Positions 18,101-25,398 are shown, counted from the stretch's first letter. The stretch: DNA of 32,504 bases from Acidobacteriota bacterium (GCA_023481105.1 JAMCWK010000144.1:1-32504); one strand, 5' to 3'. The notes: generated from the letters alone by a model not told the origin. Made by a program: numbers and translations.

Positions 18101-18527
18101 AGGGCTGGGTGTTGATAGCCGTGGCAGAGAAATCGCCGCCCGGAGTGGCCCAGTTGTTGGGAGCGGTGCCGTCGCGGGAATCCCAAGTGACGCCGCCTTC
18201 GGTCCACTGCGTGGCGCCGGTGACGCGGTGGGCAGCCTGGTTATGTGAGGCGGCGGGGGGCGTGGAGATCTTCATTTTCAGGTCGGCAACCTTAACAGCG
18301 GCAGTGGAGGGAATGGAGCTCAGGTCGAAGCGCACGAGGAGGCGGCGGGTGGCAGCGGCCTCAGCAAGGACGCGCACGATGGCAGCGCTACCGTCGTTCG
18401 TGGTGGCCAAGGCCGACTGCACGGTGGTGTCGGCCACCGCTGTCAGGGTGACAATTTCATCGGCGCGGAGCGCAGACGATGGAAACAAGAACATCATCAC
18501 CAGCAATAAGCTGAGGCTTTGACGCAT
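15150..18527 (-). CDS. Large secreted protein: DNRLRE module, beta repeats and PQQ-type beta-propeller (paralogue 2)
   Basis: A 1,125-residue protein starting at ATG 18527 with signal peptide MRQSLSLLLVMMFLFPSSALRA. An ATG at 18575 with a GAAGGG site is an alternative that adds 16 residues. Residues 23-205 resemble DNRLRE/CBM96-type modules (ADTTVQ, LLVRFDLSSIP, then WTEGGVTWDSRDG and NNLGLLVKE). Residues of about 210-590 hold four repeats marked by W(Y/E)VxE(F/M) and VQ(R/K)G. A fibronectin-like segment follows. The last 400 residues are PQQ-type propeller blades (VYAFNATTGQLIW, VHALNANTGAIVW, LYKIDPVSGAVL), ending VGDTQGRVYSFDIF with no sorting signal. It is probably a secreted adhesin or binding protein. 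It is a tandem duplicate of the gene at 18839-22225. Confidence 0.88.
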   Translation of the reverse strand: MRQSLSLLLVMMFLFPSSALRADEIVTLTAVADTTVQSALATTNDGSAAIVRVLAEAAATRRLLVRFDLSSIPSTAAVKVADLKMKISTPPAASHNQAAHRVTGATQWTEGGVTWDSRDGTAPNNWATPGGDFSATAINTQPSGTTAGATITWPILTDGIVPNIPQDWLSNPANNLGLLVKEPTETAAAGAVLQCLYTGTAVSAGTGTITVTLPNLGGACNGTINTARAFLFFQTNSNLNRPVVADIRGRIFSTTQLEFARNTNETSTVNISWYVAEFESGIKVQRGVIASQSAATLNVPITPVAALNRAFVLLSKTPAATDVNWNQDDSTIGELTALGNLQVRASGANAAHTVNWEVVEFTNAADIFVQKGNSAAMTAGIATVNIALGTAVDPTRTFVLISNLNPGGGSANVGDLLLRGRLTGCAATCTTVTIDRDPTRTGVVIPQFNFQVVTLNSGASVQTGLQNFPAATATQAPALAPAVDTARSWAFLSTMNGGGQNQGSSALGGIPSLPGVSTFVSTLAAASLTLTRQNTSAVSDVQWYVVEMNNTPITGVSYLSREDGTAANRPQLDTHILRDVSVGVASPGISEVTLNFTYPAGAIAANYQGALIAQRSGAAPPTFSPADGTAYTVGSQPVAGETVVSNANNFAASPTNVAVVNENGPDIVITPSTQYSYKIYTRDNSTISGAATPAPPHFSFGSSATTTLTTAVGGGASKRWSYKTAAVSLAPPGLIPGISVLAASDDNMVHSMNATTGARNYQPSGAIGTTGGAVQTRPAVVSQGDNSVADCDPGTLGNQPCDAVFVGSNDGRVYAFNATTGQLIWVTPVPGAVGSLVAVGGIIQGGIAVQLKKYANVGFTPTTDLLFVGTRELSTTANKVHALNANTGAIVWTFSPGTMDAVNSTPTVDYTNNVVWVTSLSNGGTQPSLWKINSVTGAGISNFSLGDISGSPTLNFDNKVVYAVKDNGDLVAVRNDIALCTNTFATGATSGTGFPIPVNVAAMDDRIFYTTTTAGASTVRNVRFAYNPACGGETFVADAGYTNPSGIGMLSTPIINFLGLTPATRFIYVGSSDGNLYKIDPVSGAVLLSRTVNSGFTIGDPSLELQLLKLYVGDTQGRVYSFDIF

Positions 18528-18697
18528 CCGAAAGCGGTTGCACACATTTCTACTCCGTCCACAGGCCAACGGCATGATTGCACCCTTCCCGGGGCGTTGG
18601 GCCATGAAAGCCACGCACCGTAGCAGGAATTCGCGAAGATTTTGGGGGCATGTTTCCAAGCAAGCGATAAGCGGTCATCCCCTGGCTCATTGGCGCT

Positions 18698-18726
18698 ACT
18701 TTAACCACATTCGGAGCGGTTTGGAA
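18698..18726 (-). promoter_or_regulatory. Candidate promoter of paralogue 2
   Basis: On the minus strand TTCCAA is followed, after 17 bases, by TAAAGT within GGTTAAAGTAG. The same TAAAGT hexamer forms the -10 candidate upstream of the HPr-kinase-like gene. The -35 match is poor (three of six), so this is tentative. Confidence 0.25.
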
Positions 18727-18782
18727 AGTACCTTGCGGCACATTAGACGACTGTTCATCGACGGAGGGCGGCCTGAAGGGGA

Positions 18783-18816
18783 CCCAATAAAGGTACCCGC
18801 AACAGCGGCGGGCACC
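18783..18816 (-). terminator. Terminator-like hairpin after paralogue 1
   Basis: On the minus strand GGTGCCCGC and GCGGGTACC pair with one mismatch around a seven-base loop and are followed by TTTATTGG. It lies 22 bp after the stop of the upstream paralogue and would limit read-through into the second. Confidence 0.5.
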
Positions 18817-18838
18817 CCAGGTCATGGTATTTTTTCGG

Positions 18839-21800
18839 TCAGAAGACATCAAAGGAATAGATGCGGCCCTGGGTGTCGCCCACCAGAATGCGGGCGAGAA
18901 ACACATCCACCGATGGATCGCCGATGGTGATGCCGGAGTTGACCAGACGCGAGCCCGCGACGGTGCCGTCGGCCGGATTAATCTTGTAAATGTTGCCGTC
19001 GGACGAGCCCACATACATGAATCCGGTGAGCGGATTCCAGATGGGCGTAGAAATCGTGCCGATGCCTGAAGGGTTCGTGTAGCCGCCAGCGGCCACAAAT
19101 GTTTCGCCGCCGCAAGCAAGGTTGAAGCTGAAGTTCACTTTGCGCAGCGTTCCCGCGCCAACGGTCGTAGTGGTGAAGAAAATGCTGTCGCTGGAAGTGC
19201 TGGAAGCGACGGGAATGGGGAAGCCGGTGCCGCTGGTGGCGCCCGAGGCAAAGGTGTTGGTGCAAGCAGGAATATCGTTGCGCACGGCAACCAGGTCGCC
19301 AGCGTCGGTGACCACGTAAACGACTTTCCCGAAAAGATTGAGGGTGGGCGAGCCGCTAATGTCGCCGAGGCTGAAATTGGCGAGGGGCGCACCGGTGATG
19401 CTGTCGATTTTCCATAAGCTCGGTTGCAAGCCGCCATTGGAAAGGCTGGTGACCCAGAGGACGTTGTTGGCGTAGTCCACTACTGGTGTGGAGTTCACCG
19501 CGTCCATGTTGCCCGGGCTGAAAGTCCAAACAATGGCGCCCGTGGAGCCGTTGAGTGCGTACACCTTGTTGAGCAAAGGCGAGAGTTCGCGCGTGCCGAC
19601 AAAGACCAGATCGGTAGTGGGAGTGAATGTGCCGCCGGCATAGTTTTTCAATTGTGCGGCAATTCCGCCCTGGATGATTCCGCCGACAGCGACAAGTGAA
19701 CCAACGGCACCGGGCACGGGCGTGGACCAAATCACCGCACCTGTGATGGCGTTGAAGGCATAGACCCGGCCGTCGTTGGAGCCAAGGTAGGCAATATCGC
19801 AGGGCTGATTGCCCGGAGTGACGGAATCGCAGTCGGTGATTTGCGTATCGCCTTGCGAGATGACGGCGGGACGCGTCTGCACAGGGCCGCCGGTGTTGCC
19901 GATGGAACCTCCCGGCTTGTAGTTGCGCGCACCGGCCACGGCAGTCATGCTGTGCAGGTTGTTGTCGTTGGAAGCGGCGATGACTTTATTGGCGGGGTCG
20001 AGGCCCGGAGGAGCAAGAGCGGTGCCGGCCGTCTTATAGCTCCAAATCTTGTTGGCACCGCCGCCCGTGAGAGTGGTGAGAGTCGCGGATGTGCCGAAGG
20101 AATAGTGCGGGGCGGAGGGATTCGCGGCGCCAGTAATGGTGACGTTGTCGCGGGTGTAAACCTTATAAGAATACTGCGTGCCAGGTAGGACGACATTGTC
20201 CGGGCCGTTTTCGTCCACCACGGTGACGACTGTGGGCGGATCCACAACGCTGTCGGCGTTGGACACCACGGTTTCGCCAAAGACTGGCTGCGTGTCCGGG
20301 ATATAAACACTGCCATCGTTTGGCGCGAAAGTGGGTGGGGATGCGCCATTCTTGCGGGCGACAAGAGCGCCCTGATAGCTGCAGGTGGCGCTCGAGGCGC
20401 ATGGATACGTGAAGTTGAGCGTGATGTCGGATATACCCACGGAGTTGACGCCAAAAGCTACGTCGCGAAGAAAGCTGACGTCCAGCTGAGGACGGTTGGC
20501 AGGCGTGCCGTCTTCGCGGGCACTGAAATTGACGCCGTTTGTCGAGACGTTGTTCATCTCGGCGACGTACCAGGAGACGTCCGCCTGATCATTGCCATTG
20601 CCGCGGGTCAAAGTAATTGCGCTGGAGGCCAGCGAAGTGGTGAACGCGGAAACGCCCAACGATTGCACCAGGGGAGAGGCCAGAGGGCTGCGACCAAAAT
20701 TAGCGCCACCCCCGGATAACGTGGAAGTGAAAGCTACCGAGCGGGTCGTATCAATGGAAGGAGAAAGTGCCGGGCTGGCCGACAGAACAAAGCTGGCGAG
20801 ATTGGTCGAAGCGGTTTGCACGGTGGAACCGTTGTTGAGCGTGACCACCTGGTAGGCGATCTCGCTGATCGCTGAGCCGCCGACGCTGCGGTCCACAATG
20901 AGCTGGTTGCAAGTAGGAGTGCAATTGCTCAGGCGGCCGCGGAGCAATAGCCGGCCAATCGAAGCGGAACCGCCGGGTATGCGATAACTCACCAGGGCGA
21001 AGGACTTAGTGGGATCCACAGCGGCGATGGGGAGAGTCACGCTGAGAGTAAAGGAAGTCATGGCCGTAGAAGTGCCGCGCTGCACGGTGGCGTCCGCCGG
21101 GTTGGTGAATTCCACGACTTCCCAATCTATGACATGGGCCGCATTGGAAGCGTTTACCCGGAACTGCAAATTGTTGGTGGCGGTCAAATCGCCGATGACC
21201 GGGTCGTCCTGACTGAAGCTGGGGTCGGCAGCAGCTGGAGTCTTGGACCACAACACAAACGCGCGGCTGGTGGAAGACACCGCGGTGATGGGGACATTGA
21301 TAGTGCTGACGCTCTGACTGACGGAGCCGCGCTGCACGCTGACGCCACGGGCGAATTCCACGACATACCAAGAAATGTTGACGGTGGAGGTTTCGTTGGT
21401 GGTGCGGAAAAACTGCACGGAGGGCGGAGTCGTGGGACAGGCGTGCGGCACGATGCGCCCGCGAATTTCCGTGCCATTGGGCCGAATCGTATCGTTCGTC
21501 GTCTGAAACATCAAGAACGACTTGTTGATGTCCACGGTGGGCGTGGCGCCATTGCACGTGCCGAGGTTGGCAGAGAGCGTAGCCGGCGGAGCGGCGCCGG
21601 TGCTGACGAACGTGCCGGAGTGCACGGTCTGCACCACGGCGCGGGCCGCGGCGGATTCGGAAGTGTCCTTGACCAAAAGCCCGAGATTATTGGCCGGGGT
21701 GGTCAGCCAGTTCTGCACAATATTGGGGATTACGCCGTCGCTGAGAACCGACCAGTTGAGCGTGACGCCATTCGTCGTGCCGCTGGCCTGAGTGCTGACG

Positions 21801-22225
21801 GCGGTGGCGCTGAAGTCGCCTCCAGGAGTCGTCCAGTTGTTGGGAGCAGTGCCGTCGCGAGAATCCCAGGTGACGCCGCCTTCGGTCCACTGCGTCGCGC
21901 CGGTGACACGATGCACGGCGATGGTCTTCGAACTGGCGGGCGCCTGCGCGACCTGCATCTTGAGGTTGGCGACTTTAACCGCGGCGGTGGAATCAATGGG
22001 AGAAAGGTCGAAACGCACGAGAGAGCGTTTGGCTTCCGCGGTAACGCCGAGCACGCGGAGAATAGCAGTCGTGCCATCATTGATGGCGGGCGACCCCTGC
22101 TGCAAAGTGGCGTCGGCAGCGGCCGTAAGGGTGGTGATTTCGTCGGCGTGGAGAGGTGGCGGCACCACCAGCAAGGCCACTAGCACCAGGCAAATTGTGT
22201 TGCGAATTCGATTGAACGCGCTCAT
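18839..22225 (-). CDS. Large secreted protein: DNRLRE module, beta repeats and PQQ-type beta-propeller (paralogue 1)
   Basis: A 1,128-residue protein starting at ATG 22225, preceded by AAGGAGGG at good spacing. The signal peptide is MSAFNRIRNTICLVLVALL with cleavage near PPPLHA. Domain order is the same as in the downstream paralogue: DNRLRE-type module (LVRFDLSPIDS, WTEGGVTWDSRDG, NNLGLLVKD), four WYVVEF/VQRG-type repeats, a fibronectin-like segment, then propeller blades (VYAFNAITGAVIW, VYALNGSTGAIVW, IYKINPADGTVAG) and the terminal VGDTQGRIYSFDVF. The middle region carries extra paired cysteines compared with its partner (CTPTCNQ, ASSATC). No anchor or sorting motif is seen. It lies 106 bp downstream of the secreted 197-residue protein. 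The ligand and cell location beyond export are unknown. Confidence 0.9.
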   Translation of the reverse strand: MSAFNRIRNTICLVLVALLVVPPPLHADEITTLTAAADATLQQGSPAINDGTTAILRVLGVTAEAKRSLVRFDLSPIDSTAAVKVANLKMQVAQAPASSKTIAVHRVTGATQWTEGGVTWDSRDGTAPNNWTTPGGDFSATAVSTQASGTTNGVTLNWSVLSDGVIPNIVQNWLTTPANNLGLLVKDTSESAAARAVVQTVHSGTFVSTGAAPPATLSANLGTCNGATPTVDINKSFLMFQTTNDTIRPNGTEIRGRIVPHACPTTPPSVQFFRTTNETSTVNISWYVVEFARGVSVQRGSVSQSVSTINVPITAVSSTSRAFVLWSKTPAAADPSFSQDDPVIGDLTATNNLQFRVNASNAAHVIDWEVVEFTNPADATVQRGTSTAMTSFTLSVTLPIAAVDPTKSFALVSYRIPGGSASIGRLLLRGRLSNCTPTCNQLIVDRSVGGSAISEIAYQVVTLNNGSTVQTASTNLASFVLSASPALSPSIDTTRSVAFTSTLSGGGANFGRSPLASPLVQSLGVSAFTTSLASSAITLTRGNGNDQADVSWYVAEMNNVSTNGVNFSAREDGTPANRPQLDVSFLRDVAFGVNSVGISDITLNFTYPCASSATCSYQGALVARKNGASPPTFAPNDGSVYIPDTQPVFGETVVSNADSVVDPPTVVTVVDENGPDNVVLPGTQYSYKVYTRDNVTITGAANPSAPHYSFGTSATLTTLTGGGANKIWSYKTAGTALAPPGLDPANKVIAASNDNNLHSMTAVAGARNYKPGGSIGNTGGPVQTRPAVISQGDTQITDCDSVTPGNQPCDIAYLGSNDGRVYAFNAITGAVIWSTPVPGAVGSLVAVGGIIQGGIAAQLKNYAGGTFTPTTDLVFVGTRELSPLLNKVYALNGSTGAIVWTFSPGNMDAVNSTPVVDYANNVLWVTSLSNGGLQPSLWKIDSITGAPLANFSLGDISGSPTLNLFGKVVYVVTDAGDLVAVRNDIPACTNTFASGATSGTGFPIPVASSTSSDSIFFTTTTVGAGTLRKVNFSFNLACGGETFVAAGGYTNPSGIGTISTPIWNPLTGFMYVGSSDGNIYKINPADGTVAGSRLVNSGITIGDPSVDVFLARILVGDTQGRIYSFDVF

Positions 22226-22331
22226 ACAGGCCCTCCTTGAGACTGCAAACCCTCTCACATCCGCATCCGTCCGTTCTACAGCAATGCGCAGGGCCAGCCA
22301 ATCAGTAAGCCGGGCGCACATGGCGAAAGCA

Positions 22332-22925
22332 TTACTTCTGCTCCGGCGCCTTCAACGTGAATTGCGCGGTTTTTACGGGCTTTCCCGCGACGGACACGCG
22401 AACGGTCCAGGTACCCAGCAAGCTGCGCTGGGTAATGTACGTGCCAGAAATGGCCAACGGAGTGATGACCGTGGGAGCCCCGCGACTGGTTGTAAGGAAC
22501 TCGCTCGCCGTGGGCGCCGCGCCGGGAACGGCGAGGGCGCGAACTTGAGCTCTGCTGGCGCGGAACGGTGTTGCGCGCTTCATGTAAAGGCTGCCATCGG
22601 GCAGAAAGAATTCCACCGTCTGCACAAAATCGCCGGAGACGCCGGGCCAGGTAACAAACACGAAGAGGTCCCGCAGCTTAGTGACGACGAACGTGGAATT
22701 GGTGGAGCGGCACTCCGTGGTGGGACTCTCACAAAAGAAAATCTCGGAGGCAGGCTTGGAGCCCTGTACGACCGGCGGCGGCGCCTTGCGGCTGACGGAG
22801 CGTGCGTCAAGGTTGCTATCCTTCGTGTCGGGCCGGCGATGCTGCGCCGGAGCCGGCGCAGCCGCAAACAGCAGCACACCTGCCAGAAGTAATGCACCGC
22901 CACGAACTTTCGTCTGTTGTTTCAT
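22332..22925 (-). CDS. Secreted protein of unknown family, next to the peptide gene
   Basis: A 197-residue protein with a signal peptide (MKQQTKVRGGALLLAGVLLF, cleavage near APAQ). GGGGAGGAG lies just before the ATG, the strongest ribosome binding site in this cluster. The mature region has two cysteines (FFCESPTTEC) that could form a disulfide. It continues as an apparently all-beta segment with LFVFVTWPGVSGDFVQ, FFLPDGSLYMKR and a C-terminal GTWTVRVSVAGKPVKTAQFTL, which resembles an immunoglobulin-like strand pattern. I do not recognise the family. It is 80 bp downstream of the putative RiPP precursor and directly upstream of the two large propeller proteins, so it probably belongs to the same exported system. 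Confidence 0.8.
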   Translation of the reverse strand: MKQQTKVRGGALLLAGVLLFAAAPAPAQHRRPDTKDSNLDARSVSRKAPPPVVQGSKPASEIFFCESPTTECRSTNSTFVVTKLRDLFVFVTWPGVSGDFVQTVEFFLPDGSLYMKRATPFRASRAQVRALAVPGAAPTASEFLTTSRGAPTVITPLAISGTYITQRSLLGTWTVRVSVAGKPVKTAQFTLKAPEQK

Positions 22926-22980
22926 AACTCCTCCCCTATACGCAATCTCGCTGCGGGCCGGCGCCGCTCACCAAACTAAC

Positions 22981-22994
22981 GGCGGCGCGCCGCC
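22981..22994 (-). terminator. Palindrome after the peptide gene, possible attenuator
   Basis: GGCGGCGCGCCGCC is a perfect 14-bp palindrome 11 bp beyond the peptide stop codon; on the minus strand it is followed by GTTAGTTT. The short T-run makes it at best a partial terminator, which could lower expression of the downstream secreted proteins relative to the peptide. Confidence 0.4.
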
Positions 22995-23005
22995 TATGTT
23001 TCTCA

Positions 23006-23173
23006 CTACGAAGACTTGGGCGCCGCAGAACACAAACCGCTACCCGCGGGCAACTTGCCGCAGGCGAGCGCCGTGGTTTCAAAAATCTTCTCCGAGAGGC
23101 ACTGCGGCTTAACGTAAGGCTTGCGCCGGGAACTGCCGGCGGTGTTGGCAAAATTCTGTTTGTCCGTGTTCAT
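23006..23173 (-). CDS. Putative RiPP precursor peptide (55 aa)
   Basis: The ATG at 23173 overlaps the radical SAM stop codon as ATGA, with GAGAGG seven bases upstream. The 55-residue product begins MNTDKQNF, has a basic stretch (SRRKPY), then YVKPQCL, SEKIFE and TTALACGK, and ends in a Gly/Ser/Pro-rich tail, LPAGSGLCSAAPKSS. Cysteines lie at positions 25, 38 and 48. The YxxP motif at 20-23 resembles the leader element bound by PqqD-type recognition domains in lasso peptides. Small size, coupling to a radical SAM/SPASM gene and a nearby PqqD gene together point to a modified-peptide precursor. The core is probably the region from Ala37 or Gly39 onward. Which residues are modified cannot be told from sequence alone. 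Confidence 0.72.
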   Translation of the reverse strand: MNTDKQNFANTAGSSRRKPYVKPQCLSEKIFETTALACGKLPAGSGLCSAAPKSS

Positions 23174-24327
23174 AGGGCCTCTCGCTCCTGTGGAGTGCTC
23201 AGCGCGGCGATGTGAACGAGCTGAGCGGGATGGGAATTCGATGTGGCGTGCAGGCGACCGAGCGCGCGTAGTCCGCTGACGGGATCGCGGACGCCGGCAA
23301 TTCGCGCGGCGGCTTCGGCCAGCTCGCAGGCGCGCTGGGATGGGCCGCCCAGGTCGCCATCTTCCATAAACGCAAGGCCCGGGCACCGCTGGCAGTGCTG
23401 GCGGATGGCGCAGTCGTTGCAAATGGCCAGGTCGCTTTCCTTGACGTTGCGGACACGACGCATTTGCGCCGAGCCGTACCAAATTTCAGCGAAGGATTTT
23501 TCGCGCAAGTTTCCCGTGGGCAGAGGAAGCTGCACGCAGGGATAAACGTCGCCGTAAGGCGAAATGTAGAGACTGTTGTGGCCGGCGCTGCAGGGAATGT
23601 TGTCGAAGGCCGCGGCCATGTCTGCTGCGTCATCCTTGGCGGGCGCCGGGGCCGGCGAATCAAAGACCGGGGCCTGCATCACGGGCAGCAGTTCGCTGGG
23701 AGCGAGGCGCATGCGAAGCGTGCTGCGGTCGCCGTCCATCATGGGAGAAATGGTGGGGTCCATGATGAAAGTGACGCCGAGGGAATCGGCGAGGGCCTGC
23801 ACCTCGCGCCAAACAGCAATGTTTTGCTTCATCAGTGGACACGAAATCTTCACCAGCAAGCCCTGCGTGTGGCAGAAGCATAGCGCTTCCAGGGTGCGCG
23901 CGAAGGAACCGGGGACTTTGGTGATGGCGTCATGGATCGCGGCATCGGCGCTGTACAGGCTGATTTGAATGCGGCGCACGCCGAGGCGACGCAACTCAGC
24001 GGCGCGCTCCTCGGTGATGAGCAGGGCATTGGTTTTCAGCGTGACGTCGAAGCGCAGTTTGCGCGCGCAGGCAAGCAGCTCAAAGAAGTCGGGGCGGAGA
24101 AAAATTTCGCCGCCGCTGAACGTCAGAAAGAGCGTGCCGGCATCGGCCAACTCGGCAAGGACGCGCTTGATTTCCGCGGTTGTCATTTCGCCGTGGTCGG
24201 CGTGATCGAGATAGCAATGCACGCAGCGCTCGTTGCAGCGGTAGGTGACGTCGAAATGCACGTTGAGCGGAGCATTACCCGCCAGCGAGCGCGCCACCAG
24301 GCGGTCCATCACCGCTGCGCTAGCCAC
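23170..24327 (-). CDS. Radical SAM/SPASM peptide-modifying enzyme
   Basis: A 385-residue protein. GTG 24327 is taken as start because GGGGAGG lies 6 bases upstream; ATG 24309 is the alternative. The CX3CX2C cluster that binds the SAM-cleaving 4Fe-4S centre is C31, C35 and C38 (CNERCVHC), followed by FSGGEIFLRPDF. The C-terminal SPASM region has many cysteines: CSAGHNSLYISPYGDVYPC, then CNDC, C and C in IRQHCQRCPG, and CELA, fitting auxiliary Fe-S clusters. Such enzymes install radical-made cross-links or epimerisations in ribosomal peptides. It overlaps the PqqD gene upstream and the peptide gene downstream, so the peptide is the natural substrate candidate. Relatives acting on other substrates exist, so the chemistry is unassigned. 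Confidence 0.9.
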   Translation of the reverse strand: MASAAVMDRLVARSLAGNAPLNVHFDVTYRCNERCVHCYLDHADHGEMTTAEIKRVLAELADAGTLFLTFSGGEIFLRPDFFELLACARKLRFDVTLKTNALLITEERAAELRRLGVRRIQISLYSADAAIHDAITKVPGSFARTLEALCFCHTQGLLVKISCPLMKQNIAVWREVQALADSLGVTFIMDPTISPMMDGDRSTLRMRLAPSELLPVMQAPVFDSPAPAPAKDDAADMAAAFDNIPCSAGHNSLYISPYGDVYPCVQLPLPTGNLREKSFAEIWYGSAQMRRVRNVKESDLAICNDCAIRQHCQRCPGLAFMEDGDLGGPSQRACELAEAAARIAGVRDPVSGLRALGRLHATSNSHPAQLVHIAALSTPQEREAL

Positions 24328-24640
24328 GGGACACCTCCCCGGCGGAGGGCGTTTCCAGGCGCAGGAGTTTCTTGGCGGCGAGTTCGGCGAGCATATCGCG
24401 CGTGTCGGCAAGAGCTGTGACGGCGTCCACTTCGTACTCATCGGCAAGGAGTCGCGCGATTTCTTCTGTGGTGCGTTCGCCGGTGGCGTGCTTCCAGATG
24501 AAACCGGCGGTGGGGTTTAGTTCGTGCAGGATGCTATCTTCGGGAGAAATCACCACTACGACGCCGTCAATTTCGCGCCAGGCGGCCAGCGGATTCTGCG
24601 CGGGACGCACGGAGGCCAGCACCGGCTGCGGGGCGCTCAC
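24320..24640 (-). CDS. PqqD-like peptide-binding protein
   Basis: A 106-residue PqqD-family protein. The core has the typical pattern VVVISPEDSILHELNPTAGFIWKHATGERTTEEI followed by a helical region (LLADEYEVD, then LAELAAKKLL). PqqD proteins are recognition elements that bind precursor leader peptides and deliver them to radical SAM enzymes. Its ATG overlaps the HPr-kinase-like stop (ATGA), and its own stop overlaps the start of the radical SAM gene, so the three are tightly coupled. The predicted partner is the peptide encoded at 23006-23173, whose YVKP motif suits such binding. Confidence 0.9.
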   Translation of the reverse strand: MSAPQPVLASVRPAQNPLAAWREIDGVVVVISPEDSILHELNPTAGFIWKHATGERTTEEIARLLADEYEVDAVTALADTRDMLAELAAKKLLRLETPSAGEVSRG

Positions 24641-25398
24641 GGGAGCACCTCCCAGAAGCTGGAGTCGCGCTTGAAGTGCAGGCGGTAGAACGGCAGCGCC
24701 TCGGCGCAGGCGGATACGATGCTGAGAAGCTGTTCGCGCGCGGCGCGATTTTTGGCGAAGAAGAGCACGTTGCCGAGCAGCGCGCGCAGGGCTTCGCGCG
24801 GCGCGATTTTTTCCAGGCGGTTTTCCGCGGCTTGCGCGAGCGCGTAAATGCCCGCGACGGGGAGGTGGCAGTTGCGGTCGCCGGCGCGGAATTCGCCCCA
24901 GAAGGGAGTGCCATGCACGCGCCAGCCCTCACCGTCGCAGCGCAGTAAGGAGATTTCGTCGGTGAGCGGCGCGCCAGCGGGAGAAAGGCTGGCAATCGTG
25001 CTTTTGCCCGCGCCGGAATGGCCCATGAAAATGTGCGCCTTGCCATGGCGCTCGATTGCAGCGGCGTGCAGCAGGAAGCCGTGGTGCGGCAGCAGAATCA
25101 TGGAGAGCAGCACGCGCAGAAGCGAATCCACCGTGTAATCCGACTGCACGCCGGAGATGCGCGCGGCCGCGGAGTCCAGACGCAACGTGGCGCCATGAAG
25201 CGAGAAATCGAAACCCGCGGCTGGGCGAGAGTCCTTCTCCGGATTCAAATAGACAGGGAATCCGTGCGGCGAAGCATCGTGGAATGCAGAATAGCGCGCG
25301 GCGGCCCGTTCGAGGAGCGCGTCCTCGCGGAAGAATAGCGTCAGGGGAACATGACCAATAGACACAGACACCGCCGAACTCTGAGAGGCGACAGCCAC
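24637..25398 (-). CDS. HPr kinase-like (HprK-related) protein
   Basis: A 253-residue protein from GTG 25398, which has GGAGG nine bases upstream; TTG 25440 would add 14 residues. It has a Walker A loop, GHSGAGKST (126-134), preceded by HGFLLHAAAIERHGKAHIF and followed by LTDEISLL, the layout of the HPr kinase/phosphorylase core. The N-terminal domain of true HprK is absent. HprK-related proteins occur in lasso peptide and related RiPP loci beside PqqD and nucleotidyltransferase-fold proteins; some phosphorylate the peptide. Phosphorylation of a serine in the Ser-rich tail of the neighbouring peptide is therefore possible, as inference only. It overlaps the PqqD gene by four bases. Confidence 0.86.
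   Translation of the reverse strand: MAVASQSSAVSVSIGHVPLTLFFREDALLERAAARYSAFHDASPHGFPVYLNPEKDSRPAAGFDFSLHGATLRLDSAAARISGVQSDYTVDSLLRVLLSMILLPHHGFLLHAAAIERHGKAHIFMGHSGAGKSTIASLSPAGAPLTDEISLLRCDGEGWRVHGTPFWGEFRAGDRNCHLPVAGIYALAQAAENRLEKIAPREALRALLGNVLFFAKNRAAREQLLSIVSACAEALPFYRLHFKRDSSFWEVLP

Larger units (their letters stand above)
18528..18838. other. 311-bp spacer between the two large paralogues
   Basis: No gene is supported here. On the minus strand it contains a terminator-like hairpin after the first paralogue (18783-18816) and a weak promoter candidate (18698-18726) ahead of the second. The open frame running through part of it is unconserved upstream sequence of the second paralogue. 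Confidence 0.6.

Noticed and set aside
21134-22183. Long plus-strand open frames antisense to the giant propeller genes (also near 16437-17282 and 17472-18248)
   Set aside because: They are Gly/Ala/Arg/Asp-rich shadows of the GC-rich minus-strand genes, without domains, ribosome binding sites or start context. The minus-strand proteins have clear signal peptides and domains.
15150-22225. CRISPR-like or satellite repeat array suggested by repeated similar DNA
   Set aside because: The similarity comes from two paralogous genes and their internal protein repeats, with no constant repeat plus spacer structure.
22936-23151. A 71-residue frame overlapping the peptide gene as an alternative precursor
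   Set aside because: It is Arg/Pro/Ser-rich with no ribosome binding site and is in a different frame. The 55-residue frame has an ATGA coupling and leader-like motifs.
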